From: Lachnospiraceae bacterium
GTDB lineage: Bacteria; Bacillota; Clostridia; Lachnospirales; Lachnospiraceae
DNA length: 64,000 bases
Direction of reading: 5' to 3'
NCBI GenBank assembly: GCA_017465475.1
Contig: JAFTWC010000037.1
Location: forward strand, 1 to 64,000
How positions within the stretch are numbered: position 1 is the first letter of the stretch; the number at the start of each line of letters is the position of its first letter. The translations under genes were made by a program, and so were the position numbers. This document shows positions 1 to 11,746 of this stretch, one piece after another. The notes under the pieces are model-generated. The model saw only the letters and a program-made list of their open reading frames with translations, was not told the origin of the DNA and did not search any database.

Positions 1-39
1 CTTTTTTCGCTGTTCTCGTTTTACAGAAGCAGCTTAACC

Positions 40-68
40 AGTTTATCACACTCTCTTGTGTTTGTCAA
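40..68 (-). promoter_or_regulatory. strong sigma-A promoter P2 firing out of the left edge
   Basis: Read on the minus strand, TTGACA (63-68) is followed after 17 bp by TAAACT (40-45). Transcription would start near position 33 and leave the window. With the second consensus promoter about 100 bp upstream, the tandem arrangement is typical of an rRNA operon (inference, since no rRNA is inside the window). The spacer contains an imperfect CACAAGAGAGTGTG dyad. Confidence 0.8.
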
Positions 69-143
69 GAACTTTTTTAAATTATTTTGAAAATCTTTTT
101 TTCAAAACTTTTTAATTTTTTGCTTCGTTTCTACAGCTTCCAC

Positions 144-172
144 AGTATAACACCGAAGTGTTTATCTGTCAA
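144..172 (-). promoter_or_regulatory. strong sigma-A promoter P1 firing out of the left edge
   Basis: On the minus strand TTGACA (167-172), a 17-bp spacer, then TATACT (144-149). Together with the downstream promoter at 40-68 it forms a tandem pair. The roughly 70 bp between them is very A/T-rich, like an UP element. No coding region was seen in bases 1-220. Confidence 0.8.
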
Positions 173-220
173 TACCTTTTTTCAACTTTTTTCTTTTCGA
201 AAATCAGTTTGAAAAAGGAA

Positions 221-308
221 CGGAGAAAGAGGGATTTGAACCCTCGCGCCGGTTGCCCGACCTACACCCTTAGCAGGGGCGCCTCTTCAGCCTCTTGAGT
301 ATTTCTCC
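221..308 (-). tRNA. tRNA-Ser(GCU)
   Basis: The minus strand folds as a class II tRNA of 88 nt. The acceptor arms are GGAGAAA (302-308) and TTTCTCC (222-228), with discriminator G at 221. The anticodon loop CTGCTAA is held by a stem made with GGG and gives anticodon GCU, which reads AGC/AGU serine codons. A long variable arm (GGTCGGGCAACCGGC-like) and the T-arm GGTTCAAATCC are present. CCA is not encoded. Its own consensus promoter lies about 60 bp upstream, and the tandem promoters at 40-172 follow it. Confidence 0.95.
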
Positions 309-368
309 ACTTCTGAAGTGCCTTTCCAAGGTATTCAGTTTTACCGCCTTTTTGTCGGCGCATTGTTC

Positions 369-397
369 ATTATAACAAGGTTTGCACGGAATGTCAA
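369..397 (-). promoter_or_regulatory. promoter of tRNA-Ser
   Basis: On the minus strand TTGACA (392-397), 17 bp, TATAAT (369-374): a perfect sigma-A promoter. The start point would be near 362, leaving a leader of about 55 nt before the tRNA. No other gene lies between. Confidence 0.9.
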
Positions 398-604
398 CGA
401 TTATTTTTGTTTTTTTTAAACTATTTTTTCCTGTTTCTTCTATATAATAAGAAGATACCACTATATCTCGTACTTACTGTTACTGATACAGTTTTCTACC
501 ACAATTAGTAGGATTTTCATTTCTTTTATTATGTCCGTAATCTGTTTTTTATTAATTAACACTCTTTACAGCATTCTTACAATATTGGGACTTTCTTCCT
601 AAAG

Positions 605-665
605 TTATCCACCGTTTTTTCACTTATCCACAAAAAACCGGGAATTATAACTGTACTTATCCACT
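605..665. other. second DnaA-box cluster, downstream of gyrA
   Basis: Three plus-strand DnaA-box-like 9-mers lie in 61 bp: TTATCCACC (605-613), TTATCCACA (624-632, perfect) and TTATCCACT (657-665). They sit in the gene-free A/T-rich stretch 398-694 between the gyrA terminator and the tRNA-Ser promoter, about 7 kb from oriC. They could be a part of the origin region, a DnaA-titrating site, or DnaA control of neighbouring promoters. Nothing else was recognised in this intergenic region. Confidence 0.65.
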
Positions 666-680
666 AAACTACTGTTTTAA

Positions 681-730
681 GAATAAAGAAACAAACCGCC
701 GCAAGGAATCCTTTGATTCCTTACGACGGC
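681..730 (-). terminator. gyrA rho-independent terminator
   Basis: On the minus-strand RNA bases 715-730 pair with 695-710 along all 16 positions (some G-U), with a 4-nt loop, followed by a U-rich run (UUGUUUCUUU). It lies 34 bp past the gyrA stop and closes the dnaN-to-gyrA gene line. Confidence 0.9.
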
Positions 731-763
731 CTTCTTTGTGCCTTATATGAGGTATGTTATGTA

Positions 764-3301
764 TTACTCTTGTTCTTCCTCATTACCTTCTTCTGCAATT
801 ACTTCCTCATTTTCTGCCTGCATCTCCAGTTCCAGCTGAGCCATAGCGCCTTCCCCTTCTGCTTCTTTTATCTTCGTAAAGCTTGCAACATGAATATCAC
901 TTTCTTTATCGATATTGATTAACTTTACTCCGGATGTGATACGGCCGAGAATGCTGATATCATCTACCGTAATACGAATGATAATGCCGGCATTGGTAAT
1001 AATCATAATTTCCTGACCCGGATTCACTGCCTTTGCTCCTACCAGATTACCGGTCTTTTCCATGATGTTGTAGCACTTCACACCCTTACCGCCACGGTGC
1101 TGAACCTTAAATTCCTCCATTTCGGTTCTCTTACCGTAACCGTTTTCGGATACCGTAAGTAAATGTTCACCCTGGGTATTCATCTGCATTGCCACTACTT
1201 CATCACCGTCATCCAAGGTCATACCGATCACACCCATGGAAGCACGACCGGTGGAACGTACATCCTTTTCATTGAAACGGATACACATACCGAACTTAGT
1301 TACAAGCAGGATATCTTTTTCTCCGTTGGTAGCTTTTACTTCAATCAGTTCATCGTCTTCACGGAGATTCATTGCAATGAGACCGGTCTTTCGAATATTC
1401 ATATATTCTTTTACCTTGGTCTTCTTTACAATACCGGACTTTGTAGTCATAAACAGATATCGTTCATCATCAAATTCCTTTAAGGTAATAATTGCCGTTA
1501 CCTTTTCCTCCGGCATCAGCTGCAGCAGATTAATAATTGCCGTTCCTCTTGCCGTACGACTTGCTTCCGGAATCTCATATCCTTTAATACGATAAACGCG
1601 ACCCTTATTGGTAAAGAACAGAATATGATGATGGGTCTTTGTCATAAACAATTCTTCGATATAATCATCTTCAATGGTCTGCATTCCCTTAATACCCTTA
1701 CCGCCGCGATGCTGACTCTTAAAGTTATCAATGGTCATTCGCTTAATATAGCCAAGCTTTGTCATGGCAATTACGGTAAGTTCGTTCGGAATCAAATCTT
1801 CGTCTGTCAAGTCATCTTCATCAAAACCGATGGAAGTTCTGCGGTCATCACCGTATTTATCGGAAATTTCCGTAATCTCCTTACGAATAACTCCGAGAAG
1901 CAGCTTCTCATCCGCTAAGATTGCCTTAAACTCTGCAATCTTTTCCATAAGTTCCGCAAACTCCTGCTCAATCTTTTCCCGTTCCAAACCGGTAAGAGCA
2001 CGAAGACGCATATCGATAATGGCTTGAGCCTGGGCATCACTTAATCCGAAACGCTCGATTAATTTTTCTTTTGCTTCCTGCCCGTTTTTGGAACCACGGA
2101 TAATTTTAATGACTTCATCAATATGATCTAACGCAATGAGTAAGCCCTTTAAGATATGAGCACGCTCTTCTGCTTTATTTAAATCATAACGGGTACGACG
2201 GGTTACTACTTCTTCCTGATGCTTCAAATACACATTTAAAGCTTCCGGCAAAGAAAGCACCTTCGGCTCACCGTCTACCAAAGCAAGCATAATTACACCA
2301 AAAGTATCCTGAAGCTGCGTATGCTTGTACAGCTGATTTAAAATTACGTTTGCATTCACATCACGACGAAGTTCAATACAAATACGCATACCTTCTCTGT
2401 CGGATTCGTCACGAACCATGGTAATACCGTCAATCTTCTTATCACGTACCAACTCCGCAATCTTTTCGATTAAACGGGCTTTGTTTACCATATACGGAAG
2501 CTCTGTTACGATAATACTGTTCTTTCCGTTCGGAAGAGTCTCAATATCCGTCACCGCACGTACTTTAATTTTACCGCGGCCGGTGCGGTATGCTTCATTG
2601 ATTCCTCTGGTACCGAGAATCATGGCACCTGTCGGAAAATCCGGTCCCTTTACAATTTCCATCAACTCTTCAATGGTAGTTTCTTTCTCTTCTATTTTGT
2701 TGTCAATAATACGAACTACCGCACCGATGGTTTCTCGTAAGTTATGCGGCGGAATATTAGTTGCCATACCTACCGCAATACCGGTAGTTCCGTTTACCAA
2801 AAGATTCGGAAAACGTGCCGGTAAGATAGCCGGTTCTTTTTCCGTTTCATCAAAGTTCGGATCAAAATCTACCGTATCTTTATTGATATCGGAAAGCATT
2901 TCCATGGAAACTTTGCTGAGTCTTGCCTCGGTATATCGCATTGCTGCTGCGCCGTCACCATCCACAGAACCGAAATTACCGTGACCGTCAACAAGCGGAT
3001 AACGGGTAGACCAATCCTGTGCAAGATTAACAAGAGCACCGTAAATGGAACTATCACCGTGAGGATGATATTTACCCATGGTATCACCCACGATACGGGC
3101 ACATTTTCTGTGCGGCTTGTCAGGACCGTTATTTAACTCAATCATTGCGTATAAAATTCTTCTTTGTACCGGCTTTAGGCCATCTCTTGCATCCGGTAAT
3201 GCACGGGATGCAATTACGGACATCGCATAATTTACATAGGATGTCTCCATCGTTTTCTGAAGATCAACTTCTTGTATCTTATCAAAGATATGTTCGTCCA
3301 T
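764..3301 (-). CDS. gyrA: DNA gyrase subunit A
   Basis: Breakage-reunion subunit of gyrase (A2B2), which introduces negative supercoils. It has 845 residues, normal length. The N-terminal winged-helix/tower domain occupies about residues 10-500. The catalytic tyrosine is in MRYTEARLS near residue 120, and the quinolone region reads [10 protein letters not shown] near 80-90, with Gly where E. coli has Asp87. The C-terminal beta-pinwheel spans about 505-800. Its GyrA-box reads QHRGGKG near residue 530, where QRRGGKG is usual, and a second QHRGGKG occurs near 735. An acidic tail ends the protein. It follows gyrB by 41 bp on the same strand. The start is ATG with a GGAGG-type site upstream. Confidence 0.98.
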   Translation of the reverse strand: MDEHIFDKIQEVDLQKTMETSYVNYAMSVIASRALPDARDGLKPVQRRILYAMIELNNGPDKPHRKCARIVGDTMGKYHPHGDSSIYGALVNLAQDWSTRYPLVDGHGNFGSVDGDGAAAMRYTEARLSKVSMEMLSDINKDTVDFDPNFDETEKEPAILPARFPNLLVNGTTGIAVGMATNIPPHNLRETIGAVVRIIDNKIEEKETTIEELMEIVKGPDFPTGAMILGTRGINEAYRTGRGKIKVRAVTDIETLPNGKNSIIVTELPYMVNKARLIEKIAELVRDKKIDGITMVRDESDREGMRICIELRRDVNANVILNQLYKHTQLQDTFGVIMLALVDGEPKVLSLPEALNVYLKHQEEVVTRRTRYDLNKAEERAHILKGLLIALDHIDEVIKIIRGSKNGQEAKEKLIERFGLSDAQAQAIIDMRLRALTGLEREKIEQEFAELMEKIAEFKAILADEKLLLGVIRKEITEISDKYGDDRRTSIGFDEDDLTDEDLIPNELTVIAMTKLGYIKRMTIDNFKSQHRGGKGIKGMQTIEDDYIEELFMTKTHHHILFFTNKGRVYRIKGYEIPEASRTARGTAIINLLQLMPEEKVTAIITLKEFDDERYLFMTTKSGIVKKTKVKEYMNIRKTGLIAMNLREDDELIEVKATNGEKDILLVTKFGMCIRFNEKDVRSTGRASMGVIGMTLDDGDEVVAMQMNTQGEHLLTVSENGYGKRTEMEEFKVQHRGGKGVKCYNIMEKTGNLVGAKAVNPGQEIMIITNAGIIIRITVDDISILGRITSGVKLINIDKESDIHVASFTKIKEAEGEGAMAQLELEMQAENEEVIAEEGNEEEQE

Positions 3302-3342
3302 CTTAACCTCCTGGGATTACAGCAAACCTTAGTTGCCGTACC

Positions 3343-6367
<3,025 letters not shown>

Positions 6368-6378
6368 GACAGCACCAA

Positions 6379-6588
6379 CTATCCTACAATTTTAATTTCG
6401 TTTCCTTCAAAAGAAACTACATCACCGGCAACAAGTTTTTTTCCCCGCTGGGTACAAACCTCACCGTTTACCTTTACATAACCTTCCTGAATAACTTCCT
6501 TTGCCTCTGCACCGGATTCTACCAAATTAGCAGCTTTAATTGCTTGACCGAGCTTAATAAATTCGTCTCTTAATTTAATCTCTTCCAT
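6379..6588 (-). CDS. yaaA: S4-domain RNA-binding protein (YaaA type)
   Basis: A 69-residue protein that is essentially one S4 RNA-binding fold: IKLGQAIKAANLVESGAEAK, then VIQEGYVKVNGEVCTQRGKKL. It is the small protein nearly always found between dnaN and recF in Firmicutes, as B. subtilis yaaA. Its role is unsettled, and ribosome or RNA association is inferred from the S4 domain. It is separated from dnaN by only 13 bp, so it is almost certainly translated from the dnaN transcript. Confidence 0.92.
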   Translation of the reverse strand: MEEIKLRDEFIKLGQAIKAANLVESGAEAKEVIQEGYVKVNGEVCTQRGKKLVAGDVVSFEGNEIKIVG

Positions 6589-6601
6589 ATATTCTCCAAT
6601 C

Positions 6602-7714
6602 TTATCTTGCGGCAGCGTTAAAATTTACCGGCAAAATTAAATAAATATAAGATTCTTCCTTATCCTTAATAAAGCACGGTGCTTTCGGATTGGTCATATA
6701 AATCGTTACTTCTTCTTCATCGATTACGCGAAGAGCATCCATTAAAAACTTAGGATTAAAGCCGATTAAAATATCGCTTCCTTCTTTCATAATATCAATG
6801 CTTTCATCCATGGAACCGATATTGGATGTCATTTCAAGTTCCATTTCGTTGTCTTTTACTCCGATTATAATCGGCTTTTTCTCAGACTCTTTTACAAGCA
6901 AAGTTGCACGGTCGATACTATCAAGGAATTCTTTTTTATTTACGGTAATCTTTGTATCGTAATCTCCGGAAAGCATTTGATTAATCTTGTAGTATTCTCC
7001 TTCGATTAATCTGGAAAGCACCATGGTATCGTCAAATTCGAAGATGATGTGCTTATCGGTAAAATAGATTCTTACTTCATCGGATATTTCACCGGATAAA
7101 ATCTTACTGATTTCGATTAATGTCTTACCCGGAACAATTACCTTTGTATTTCTGAACTCATCTTTTAAATCAATACGACGAACGGAAATACGATGACCAT
7201 CCAAAGATACTACTCTTAATTTATTATCTTCTACTTCAAATAACTCGCCTGTCATAATCTTATTATTCTCACTGTCGGAAATAGAGAATACGGTCTGGCG
7301 AATCAAATCCTTTAGGGTAAACTGGGAAAGAATCATTGCTTCTCTCTTTTCAATAACCGGAAGAGACGGAAACTCATCACTTACCTTTCCCGGAATGGAA
7401 AACTTTGACTTTCCGCAGGTAATGGTTACCATATATTTCGTATCGGTTTCAATACAAATCTCACTATCCGGTAGCTTACGAATAATATCGGAAAGAATTT
7501 TTGCATTGATAGCAATACTTCCGGTTTCCTGTACAGAACCCTTTACAATAGTTTCAATACCAAGTTCCATATCATTTGTTGTGAACTTTATAAAGCTGTC
7601 CGTAACATCAATTGCAATACATTCCAAAATAGGCATGGTAGATTTTGCAGGTACAGCTCTTAAGGCAATATTAACGCTGCTCAATAAATCGGATTTCTGA
7701 CATGTGATTTTCAT
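6602..7714 (-). CDS. dnaN: DNA polymerase III beta sliding clamp
   Basis: Ring-shaped homodimeric processivity clamp that tethers DNA polymerase III and binds many replication and repair partners. It has 370 residues, normal. Three clamp domains of about 120 residues can be followed: SDLLSSVNIALRAVPAKSTMPILECI at the start (given here as the conserved opening), FRNTKVIVPGKTLIEI in the middle, and the C-terminal YLILPVNFNAAAR, which has the usual clamp ending. It lies 312 bp downstream of dnaA with oriC in between. The ATG at 7714 follows a GAAAGGAGA site. It heads the dnaN-yaaA-recF-gyrB-gyrA line. Confidence 0.97.
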   Translation of the reverse strand: MKITCQKSDLLSSVNIALRAVPAKSTMPILECIAIDVTDSFIKFTTNDMELGIETIVKGSVQETGSIAINAKILSDIIRKLPDSEICIETDTKYMVTITCGKSKFSIPGKVSDEFPSLPVIEKREAMILSQFTLKDLIRQTVFSISDSENNKIMTGELFEVEDNKLRVVSLDGHRISVRRIDLKDEFRNTKVIVPGKTLIEISKILSGEISDEVRIYFTDKHIIFEFDDTMVLSRLIEGEYYKINQMLSGDYDTKITVNKKEFLDSIDRATLLVKESEKKPIIIGVKDNEMELEMTSNIGSMDESIDIMKEGSDILIGFNPKFLMDALRVIDEEEVTIYMTNPKAPCFIKDKEESYIYLILPVNFNAAAR

Positions 7715-7740
7715 AAAGTGAATATCTCCTTTCGGTGGTA

Positions 7741-7990
7741 AATTCCATGTATATATAATATATAATATTTTAGACTACGTCTTAGTGTAGGTTTATACTG
7801 TGAATAAGTTCGAAACCCTTTGAAAACAGCTGACTTTAAGTTAAAGTACCGCGTGAATTTAAGTAGGGACAAGATGTTGTTTTGATGTGGATAATTTAAT
7901 AGAGTAAAGTATAAAACTATAATCTAAAATAGAATTATCCACAATTATTCACAGTAACTCACAAGTTATTCACAAGGTCATTATGGACAA
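7741..7990. other. oriC: oriC: DnaA-box cluster and AT-rich unwinding region
   Basis: Between dnaA and dnaN. Perfect plus-strand DnaA boxes are TTATCCACA at 7935-7943 and TTATTCACA at 7945-7953 and 7966-7974. A degenerate box (TAACTCACA) lies at 7955-7963 and another (TTATGGACA) at 7981-7989. Minus-strand boxes are TTATCCACA at 7886-7894 and TTATTCACA at 7799-7807. Four consecutive sites at 7935, 7945, 7955 and 7966 are spaced 10-11 bp, on one face of the helix. A nearly pure A/T run at 7749-7772 is the best unwinding candidate. I did not find a convincing DnaA-trio array. Confidence 0.9.
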
Positions 7991-8026
7991 CTGGAACGAG
8001 TTTCTTCCTATTATAATAGTGTTTTG

Positions 8027-9379
8027 TTACGGGTTAATCTTTTTTAATAAAACATCAATGGTATTTTGAAGCTGAGGATTTAACTTTAAGTCCTCTTCAA
8101 TTTTGTTTCTTCCGTGTATGACGGTAGAATGATCTCTTTTATTTAACTGCTTACCGATATCTGTAGTAGAAAGGTCGGTAAGTTTGGTGGCAAGATACAT
8201 AACAATCTGTCTGGCACTTGCAATTTCACTATTTCTCTTTTTAGAATAAATATCCGAAGAGGAAATGCCCATATGTTCCGAAACAATATCGACGATATAG
8301 CTGACGGTAATTGTTTTATGGTTATCGGTAGAAATGTAATCTTTTAACGCTTCCTGGGCAAGCTCCATGGTAATCGGTTGCTTCTTTAATCTGGAAAGAG
8401 CAACCAGTTTACTTAATGCACCTTCCAACTCACGGATATTGGACTTAATGTTCTCAGCAAAATAAGCAAGAATATCGTTGGAAATACCGAGGCTGTCGGT
8501 TTCGTTTTTCTTACTTAAGATGGCCATACGGGTTTCGTAATCCGGATTACCGATATCTACGATAAGACCCATTTCAAAACGGGAACGAAGACGTTCCTCC
8601 AATGTAGCAATATCCTTCGGCGGTTTATCACTGGAGATGACAATATGTTTTTTGGAATCATATAACGTATTAAAGGTATGGAAGAATTCTTCCTGTGTAC
8701 TTTCTTTTCCGATGATAAACTGAATATCATCGATTAAGAGCATATCAACGTTGCGATATTTTTCTCTGAATTCCGCAGTTTTATTGTTACGAATGGATTC
8801 GATTAGTTCGTTTGTAAACTTTTCGCTGGTAACATAACGAATCAAAGCGTTTTCGTTATGCTCTAAAATATCGTGGGCAATGGATTGCATCAAATGAGTC
8901 TTTCCCAGACCCGGACCGCTGTAAAGGAAAAGCGGATTATAAGCTTCTCCCGGAGATGCCGCTACCGCAACGGAAGCAGCATGCGCCATATGATTACTTT
9001 TACCTACCACAAAGGTATCGAAAGTATATTTAGAATTCAATGTGTCATAGCTTTCGTTTCTCTTTTTATTTGTATCAAAGGAAGAAGCTGCATCTTCCTC
9101 CGAAATCTGATCCGATAATACCAGTTCTATTTCATAGGATTCATTCAGTATGGTTTCGATGGAAGTTTCTAAAAAACGAAGATACTTTTTCTTAATAAAA
9201 TCGATTCCCATCATGCCTAACTGCTTGTCCGTAAAATTAATAATCAGCTTTGTTCCGTTTAAGGCAAAAGGAAACATAGGAGAAAGCCAGGTTTTATATA
9301 CCGCATCCGGAATCATAAACTCGGTTCTCATATATTCCAATATTTCCGTCCATTTGTGTTTTATTGTTTTAATATCCAT
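8027..9379 (-). CDS. dnaA: chromosomal replication initiator DnaA
   Basis: AAA+ initiator that binds DnaA boxes and melts oriC. It has 450 residues, normal. Domain I covers about residues 1-85. Linker domain II is about 90-115. AAA+ domain III has Walker A GPGLGKTHL near 155 and Walker B LLIDDIQFI near 215. Domain IV is the C-terminal helix-turn-helix with the DnaA signature around DIGKQLNKRDHSTVIHG near residue 420. The ATG at 9379 follows AGAAGGAG. Boxes just downstream of its stop form oriC. It diverges from rpmH, with promoters of both genes in the 263-bp gap. Confidence 0.98.
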   Translation of the reverse strand: MDIKTIKHKWTEILEYMRTEFMIPDAVYKTWLSPMFPFALNGTKLIINFTDKQLGMMGIDFIKKKYLRFLETSIETILNESYEIELVLSDQISEEDAASSFDTNKKRNESYDTLNSKYTFDTFVVGKSNHMAHAASVAVAASPGEAYNPLFLYSGPGLGKTHLMQSIAHDILEHNENALIRYVTSEKFTNELIESIRNNKTAEFREKYRNVDMLLIDDIQFIIGKESTQEEFFHTFNTLYDSKKHIVISSDKPPKDIATLEERLRSRFEMGLIVDIGNPDYETRMAILSKKNETDSLGISNDILAYFAENIKSNIRELEGALSKLVALSRLKKQPITMELAQEALKDYISTDNHKTITVSYIVDIVSEHMGISSSDIYSKKRNSEIASARQIVMYLATKLTDLSTTDIGKQLNKRDHSTVIHGRNKIEEDLKLNPQLQNTIDVLLKKINP

Positions 9380-9455
9380 TTTGTATTACTCCTTCTGAAA
9401 ATTGCCGTTAAACAGGAAATAACGCTTTCTAAAGCCTATTAATCCACTATCTACT

Positions 9456-9461
9456 ATTATA
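9456..9461 (-). promoter_or_regulatory. probable dnaA promoter -10 element
   Basis: A perfect TATAAT on the minus strand lies about 75 bp before the dnaA start, preceded by TG-poor A/T-rich sequence. The matching -35 region (TTTCCT) is weak. No clear DnaA box overlaps it. Confidence 0.5.
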
Positions 9462-9525
9462 TCAAAAAGTAAGAAAATAGGAAAGCCTTTTTTGCATTTA
9501 ATTTAAGAAAAAAAATAAATTTTAC

Positions 9526-9554
9526 TTGACTAAACACGAGTTTCCTACTATAAT
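9526..9554 (+). promoter_or_regulatory. rpmH-rnpA promoter
   Basis: TTGACT (9526-9531), 17-bp spacer, TATAAT (9549-9554). It precedes rpmH by about 90 bp; the leader contains a small TTTGCG/CGCAA hairpin. It probably drives rpmH, rnpA, yidD, yidC and khpB. Confidence 0.85.
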
Positions 9555-9642
9555 AGAAATGCTATTTAGTTAGAATGCTGTAGTTTGCGTTTTTCTACGC
9601 AACCAATATAGAACAGCAACCGGAAAGTGAGGTGTAAAAGTT

Positions 9643-9777
9643 ATGAAGATGACGTTCCAGCCGAAGAAGAGACAGAGATCTAAGGTACATGGCTTCCGTT
9701 CCAGAATGAGCACTGCAAATGGAAGAAAGGTGTTAGCCAGAAGAAGAGCAAAGGGTAGACATAAATTATCTGCATAG
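9643..9777 (+). CDS. rpmH: 50S ribosomal protein L34
   Basis: A 44-residue, strongly basic ribosomal protein of the large subunit. The reading frame starts [19 protein letters not shown] and ends in [12 protein letters not shown], the hallmark L34 sequence. The ATG is preceded by a GTGAGGTG-type site. It is the first gene rightward of dnaA, as in most bacteria. It is separated by 58 bp from rnpA and likely co-transcribed. Confidence 0.97.
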   Translation: MKMTFQPKKRQRSKVHGFRSRMSTANGRKVLARRRAKGRHKLSA

Positions 9778-9835
9778 GTCGCATATTATGTGACCTTTTC
9801 TCTTACCCCTTCTTTATCCTTTTAGGAGGAAAAAA

Positions 9836-10177
9836 GTGGCAAATTCAATTAAGAAGAATGAGGATTTTCAAAAGGTTTACCAATCGGGTAAATCCTTCGC
9901 CAATAAGTATTTGGTGATGTATGTAAAAAAGAATGAGTCAGAAACCGGCAGACTCGGCATTTCGGTAAGTAAAAAAGTGGGAAACAGTGTAGTCAGGCAT
10001 CGGATTGCCAGATTAATCAGAGAAAGTTACCGATTAAATGAAAGTAAGTTCCATAGTAGTTGGGACATTGTTGTAGTTGCCAGACAGGGAGCAAAAGGTA
10101 GAAATTATTTTGAAATTAACAGTGCTATGTTGCATTTAGCAAAGCTTCATAGAATACTTTGTGAGGTATCGGATTGA
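9836..10177 (+). CDS. rnpA: ribonuclease P protein component
   Basis: Protein cofactor of RNase P, which matures the 5' ends of tRNAs. It has 113 residues, normal. The family signature is clear in the middle: [19 protein letters not shown] followed by ARLIRESYR. The start is GTG at 9836, 6 bp after AGGAGG (9824-9829); no ATG is suitably placed. The stop overlaps the TTG start of yidD, implying translational coupling. The RNase P RNA itself was not seen in the window. Confidence 0.96.
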   Translation: MANSIKKNEDFQKVYQSGKSFANKYLVMYVKKNESETGRLGISVSKKVGNSVVRHRIARLIRESYRLNESKFHSSWDIVVVARQGAKGRNYFEINSAMLHLAKLHRILCEVSD

Positions 10178-10386
10178 AAAAGATATTAATCGCAATGGTT
10201 CGTTTTTATCGAAAAAATATATCGCCTTATAAGGGAGGTTGTACCTGCAGGTTTATACCTACCTGTTCGGAGTATGCGTTGGAAGCGTTGGAAAAGTATG
10301 GTGCTTTCAAAGGATCCCTGCTTGCAATACGAAGAATACTGCGTTGTCACCCGTTTTCTGCGGGTGGCTACGATCCGGTTCCGTAG
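10174..10386 (+). CDS. yidD: membrane protein insertion efficiency factor YidD
   Basis: A 70-residue protein thought to help YidC-dependent membrane insertion. It has the conserved core [17 protein letters not shown], then [15 protein letters not shown] and the [13 protein letters not shown] ending. Three conserved cysteines are present. The start is TTG at 10174, overlapping the rnpA TGA by three bases. It lies 23 bp before yidC, matching the conserved rpmH-rnpA-yidD-yidC order. Confidence 0.95.
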   Translation: MKKILIAMVRFYRKNISPYKGGCTCRFIPTCSEYALEALEKYGAFKGSLLAIRRILRCHPFSAGGYDPVP

Positions 10387-10409
10387 TTGTAATTAAGGAG
10401 GATAAAAAT

Positions 10410-11720
10410 TTGGATCTTATGTTTTTGACGAAGGAAGACGGTTTACTTATGGGACCGATTTCCAGAGTGTTGGGTTGGATTTTAAACGGAATTTATGAAT
10501 TCTGCGCGTTATTTACCGATGATGTAAACGGTATCGGTATTGCAAATATCGCACTTTGTATTGTTTTATTTACGATTATTGTAAAGATGCTGATGCTCCC
10601 GCTTACCATTAAGCAGCAGAAGTCTACGAAGCTTTCTTCTCAGATGAGTCCGGAGTTAACAGCTATCAATGAGAAATATAAGGGAAAGACCGATGAAGCT
10701 TCCCGTAGAAAAATGCAGATGGAAACTCAGGCTGTGTATGATAAGTACGGTACCAATCCTATGGCCGGATGTCTTACACTTTTGATTTCCTTGCCGATTA
10801 TGTTTGCATTGTATCGTGTTATTTATGCTGTTCCGGCATACATCAACGACGTCTATGATATGTACAAGCTGGCTGCAGTTGAGATTCAGGGTGTAGAAGG
10901 CTATGCCCAGATTCTTGCGGATTTTGTTAAGAATGCAGGTATTGCAGGTGTTAATGTAGAAAGTTATGTAGGATTTGATATCGGTGCAATTACGGAAAAG
11001 AACATCATTGATGTATTGTCTAAGTGTAATGAAGGAACCTGGCAGACATTAACGGAAGCATTTCCTTCTATTGCTACTCAGTTGACAAATTACTCCGAAC
11101 CGATTTTGCGTGTGCATAAGTTTATGTTTGGACTTAATATTTTAAATACTCCGGCAATTAAGAGTATCAGTGTTCTTATTCCGGTGTTGTCTACGGCTCT
11201 TCAGTTCTTACAGACCAAGATTTCCATGTCTGCAAGTAAGAATAAGAACGGTAAAGATGATCCGGCTATGGCTGGTATGAAGTCCATGAATATCTTTTTA
11301 CCGATTATGTCCGGTGCAATCTGTTTTATGATGCCGATCGGTGCAGGTCTTTACTGGATTATCAGTTCTGTAGTACAGATTGTACAGCAGATTTTCATTA
11401 ACCGTTATATGGAAAAGGTTACGGTAGAAGAGTTAATCGAAAAGAATCAGGCAAAGCGTGCAAAAAAGTTAAAGAAAATGGGCATTGATTCCGGTAATAC
11501 CATGGCTCAGGTGGCTAAGACTTCTACCAAGTCCATTGAAGTGGAAGAGATTAAGACTACAAAGGATTACGCTAATTATTCTTCTAAGAAGTCTGATTCC
11601 GATACTACTTCGGGTCAAACGGGAGAAGAGACAGAAAACGAAGGAAAAAGAAATGATGCTCCGGTATCCGGTAGTATCTCCGGTTACGCAAATATTTTAA
11701 AAAATCGTAACGGAAAGTAA
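10410..11720 (+). CDS. yidC: membrane protein insertase YidC/OxaI
   Basis: Inserts membrane proteins alone or with SecYEG. The chosen start is the TTG at 10410, 8 bp after AAGGAGG (10395-10401), giving 436 residues; an ATG three codons later is too far from the site. The protein has five hydrophobic segments. The first lies near residues 40-65 and is followed by the conserved LPLTIKQQKSTKL. The NPMAGCLTLLISLPIMFALY segment is typical. A long extracytoplasmic insert of about 110 residues sits between membrane segments, and the cytoplasmic tail of about 90 residues is charged and repetitive in Lys/Ser/Glu. There is no lipobox, unlike SpoIIIJ. Confidence 0.94.
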   Translation: MDLMFLTKEDGLLMGPISRVLGWILNGIYEFCALFTDDVNGIGIANIALCIVLFTIIVKMLMLPLTIKQQKSTKLSSQMSPELTAINEKYKGKTDEASRRKMQMETQAVYDKYGTNPMAGCLTLLISLPIMFALYRVIYAVPAYINDVYDMYKLAAVEIQGVEGYAQILADFVKNAGIAGVNVESYVGFDIGAITEKNIIDVLSKCNEGTWQTLTEAFPSIATQLTNYSEPILRVHKFMFGLNILNTPAIKSISVLIPVLSTALQFLQTKISMSASKNKNGKDDPAMAGMKSMNIFLPIMSGAICFMMPIGAGLYWIISSVVQIVQQIFINRYMEKVTVEELIEKNQAKRAKKLKKMGIDSGNTMAQVAKTSTKSIEVEEIKTTKDYANYSSKKSDSDTTSGQTGEETENEGKRNDAPVSGSISGYANILKNRNGK

Positions 11721-11746
11721 GAAGGGATGTATTTAGGAGGTTTATT

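Noticed and set aside
270-461. Open frame across tRNA-Ser and its promoter
   Set aside because: It runs through the tRNA gene; no protein features.
2418-2984. Long open frame opposite gyrA (188 codons)
   Set aside because: It lies wholly inside gyrA on the other strand, has Ser/Ile-rich nonsense composition and no ribosome site; it is a shadow of the gyrA codons.
10239-10409. Upstream in-frame extension of yidC overlapping yidD
   Set aside because: The AAGGAGG at 10395 precedes the TTG at 10410, and the extension lies in another frame of yidD without YidC similarity.
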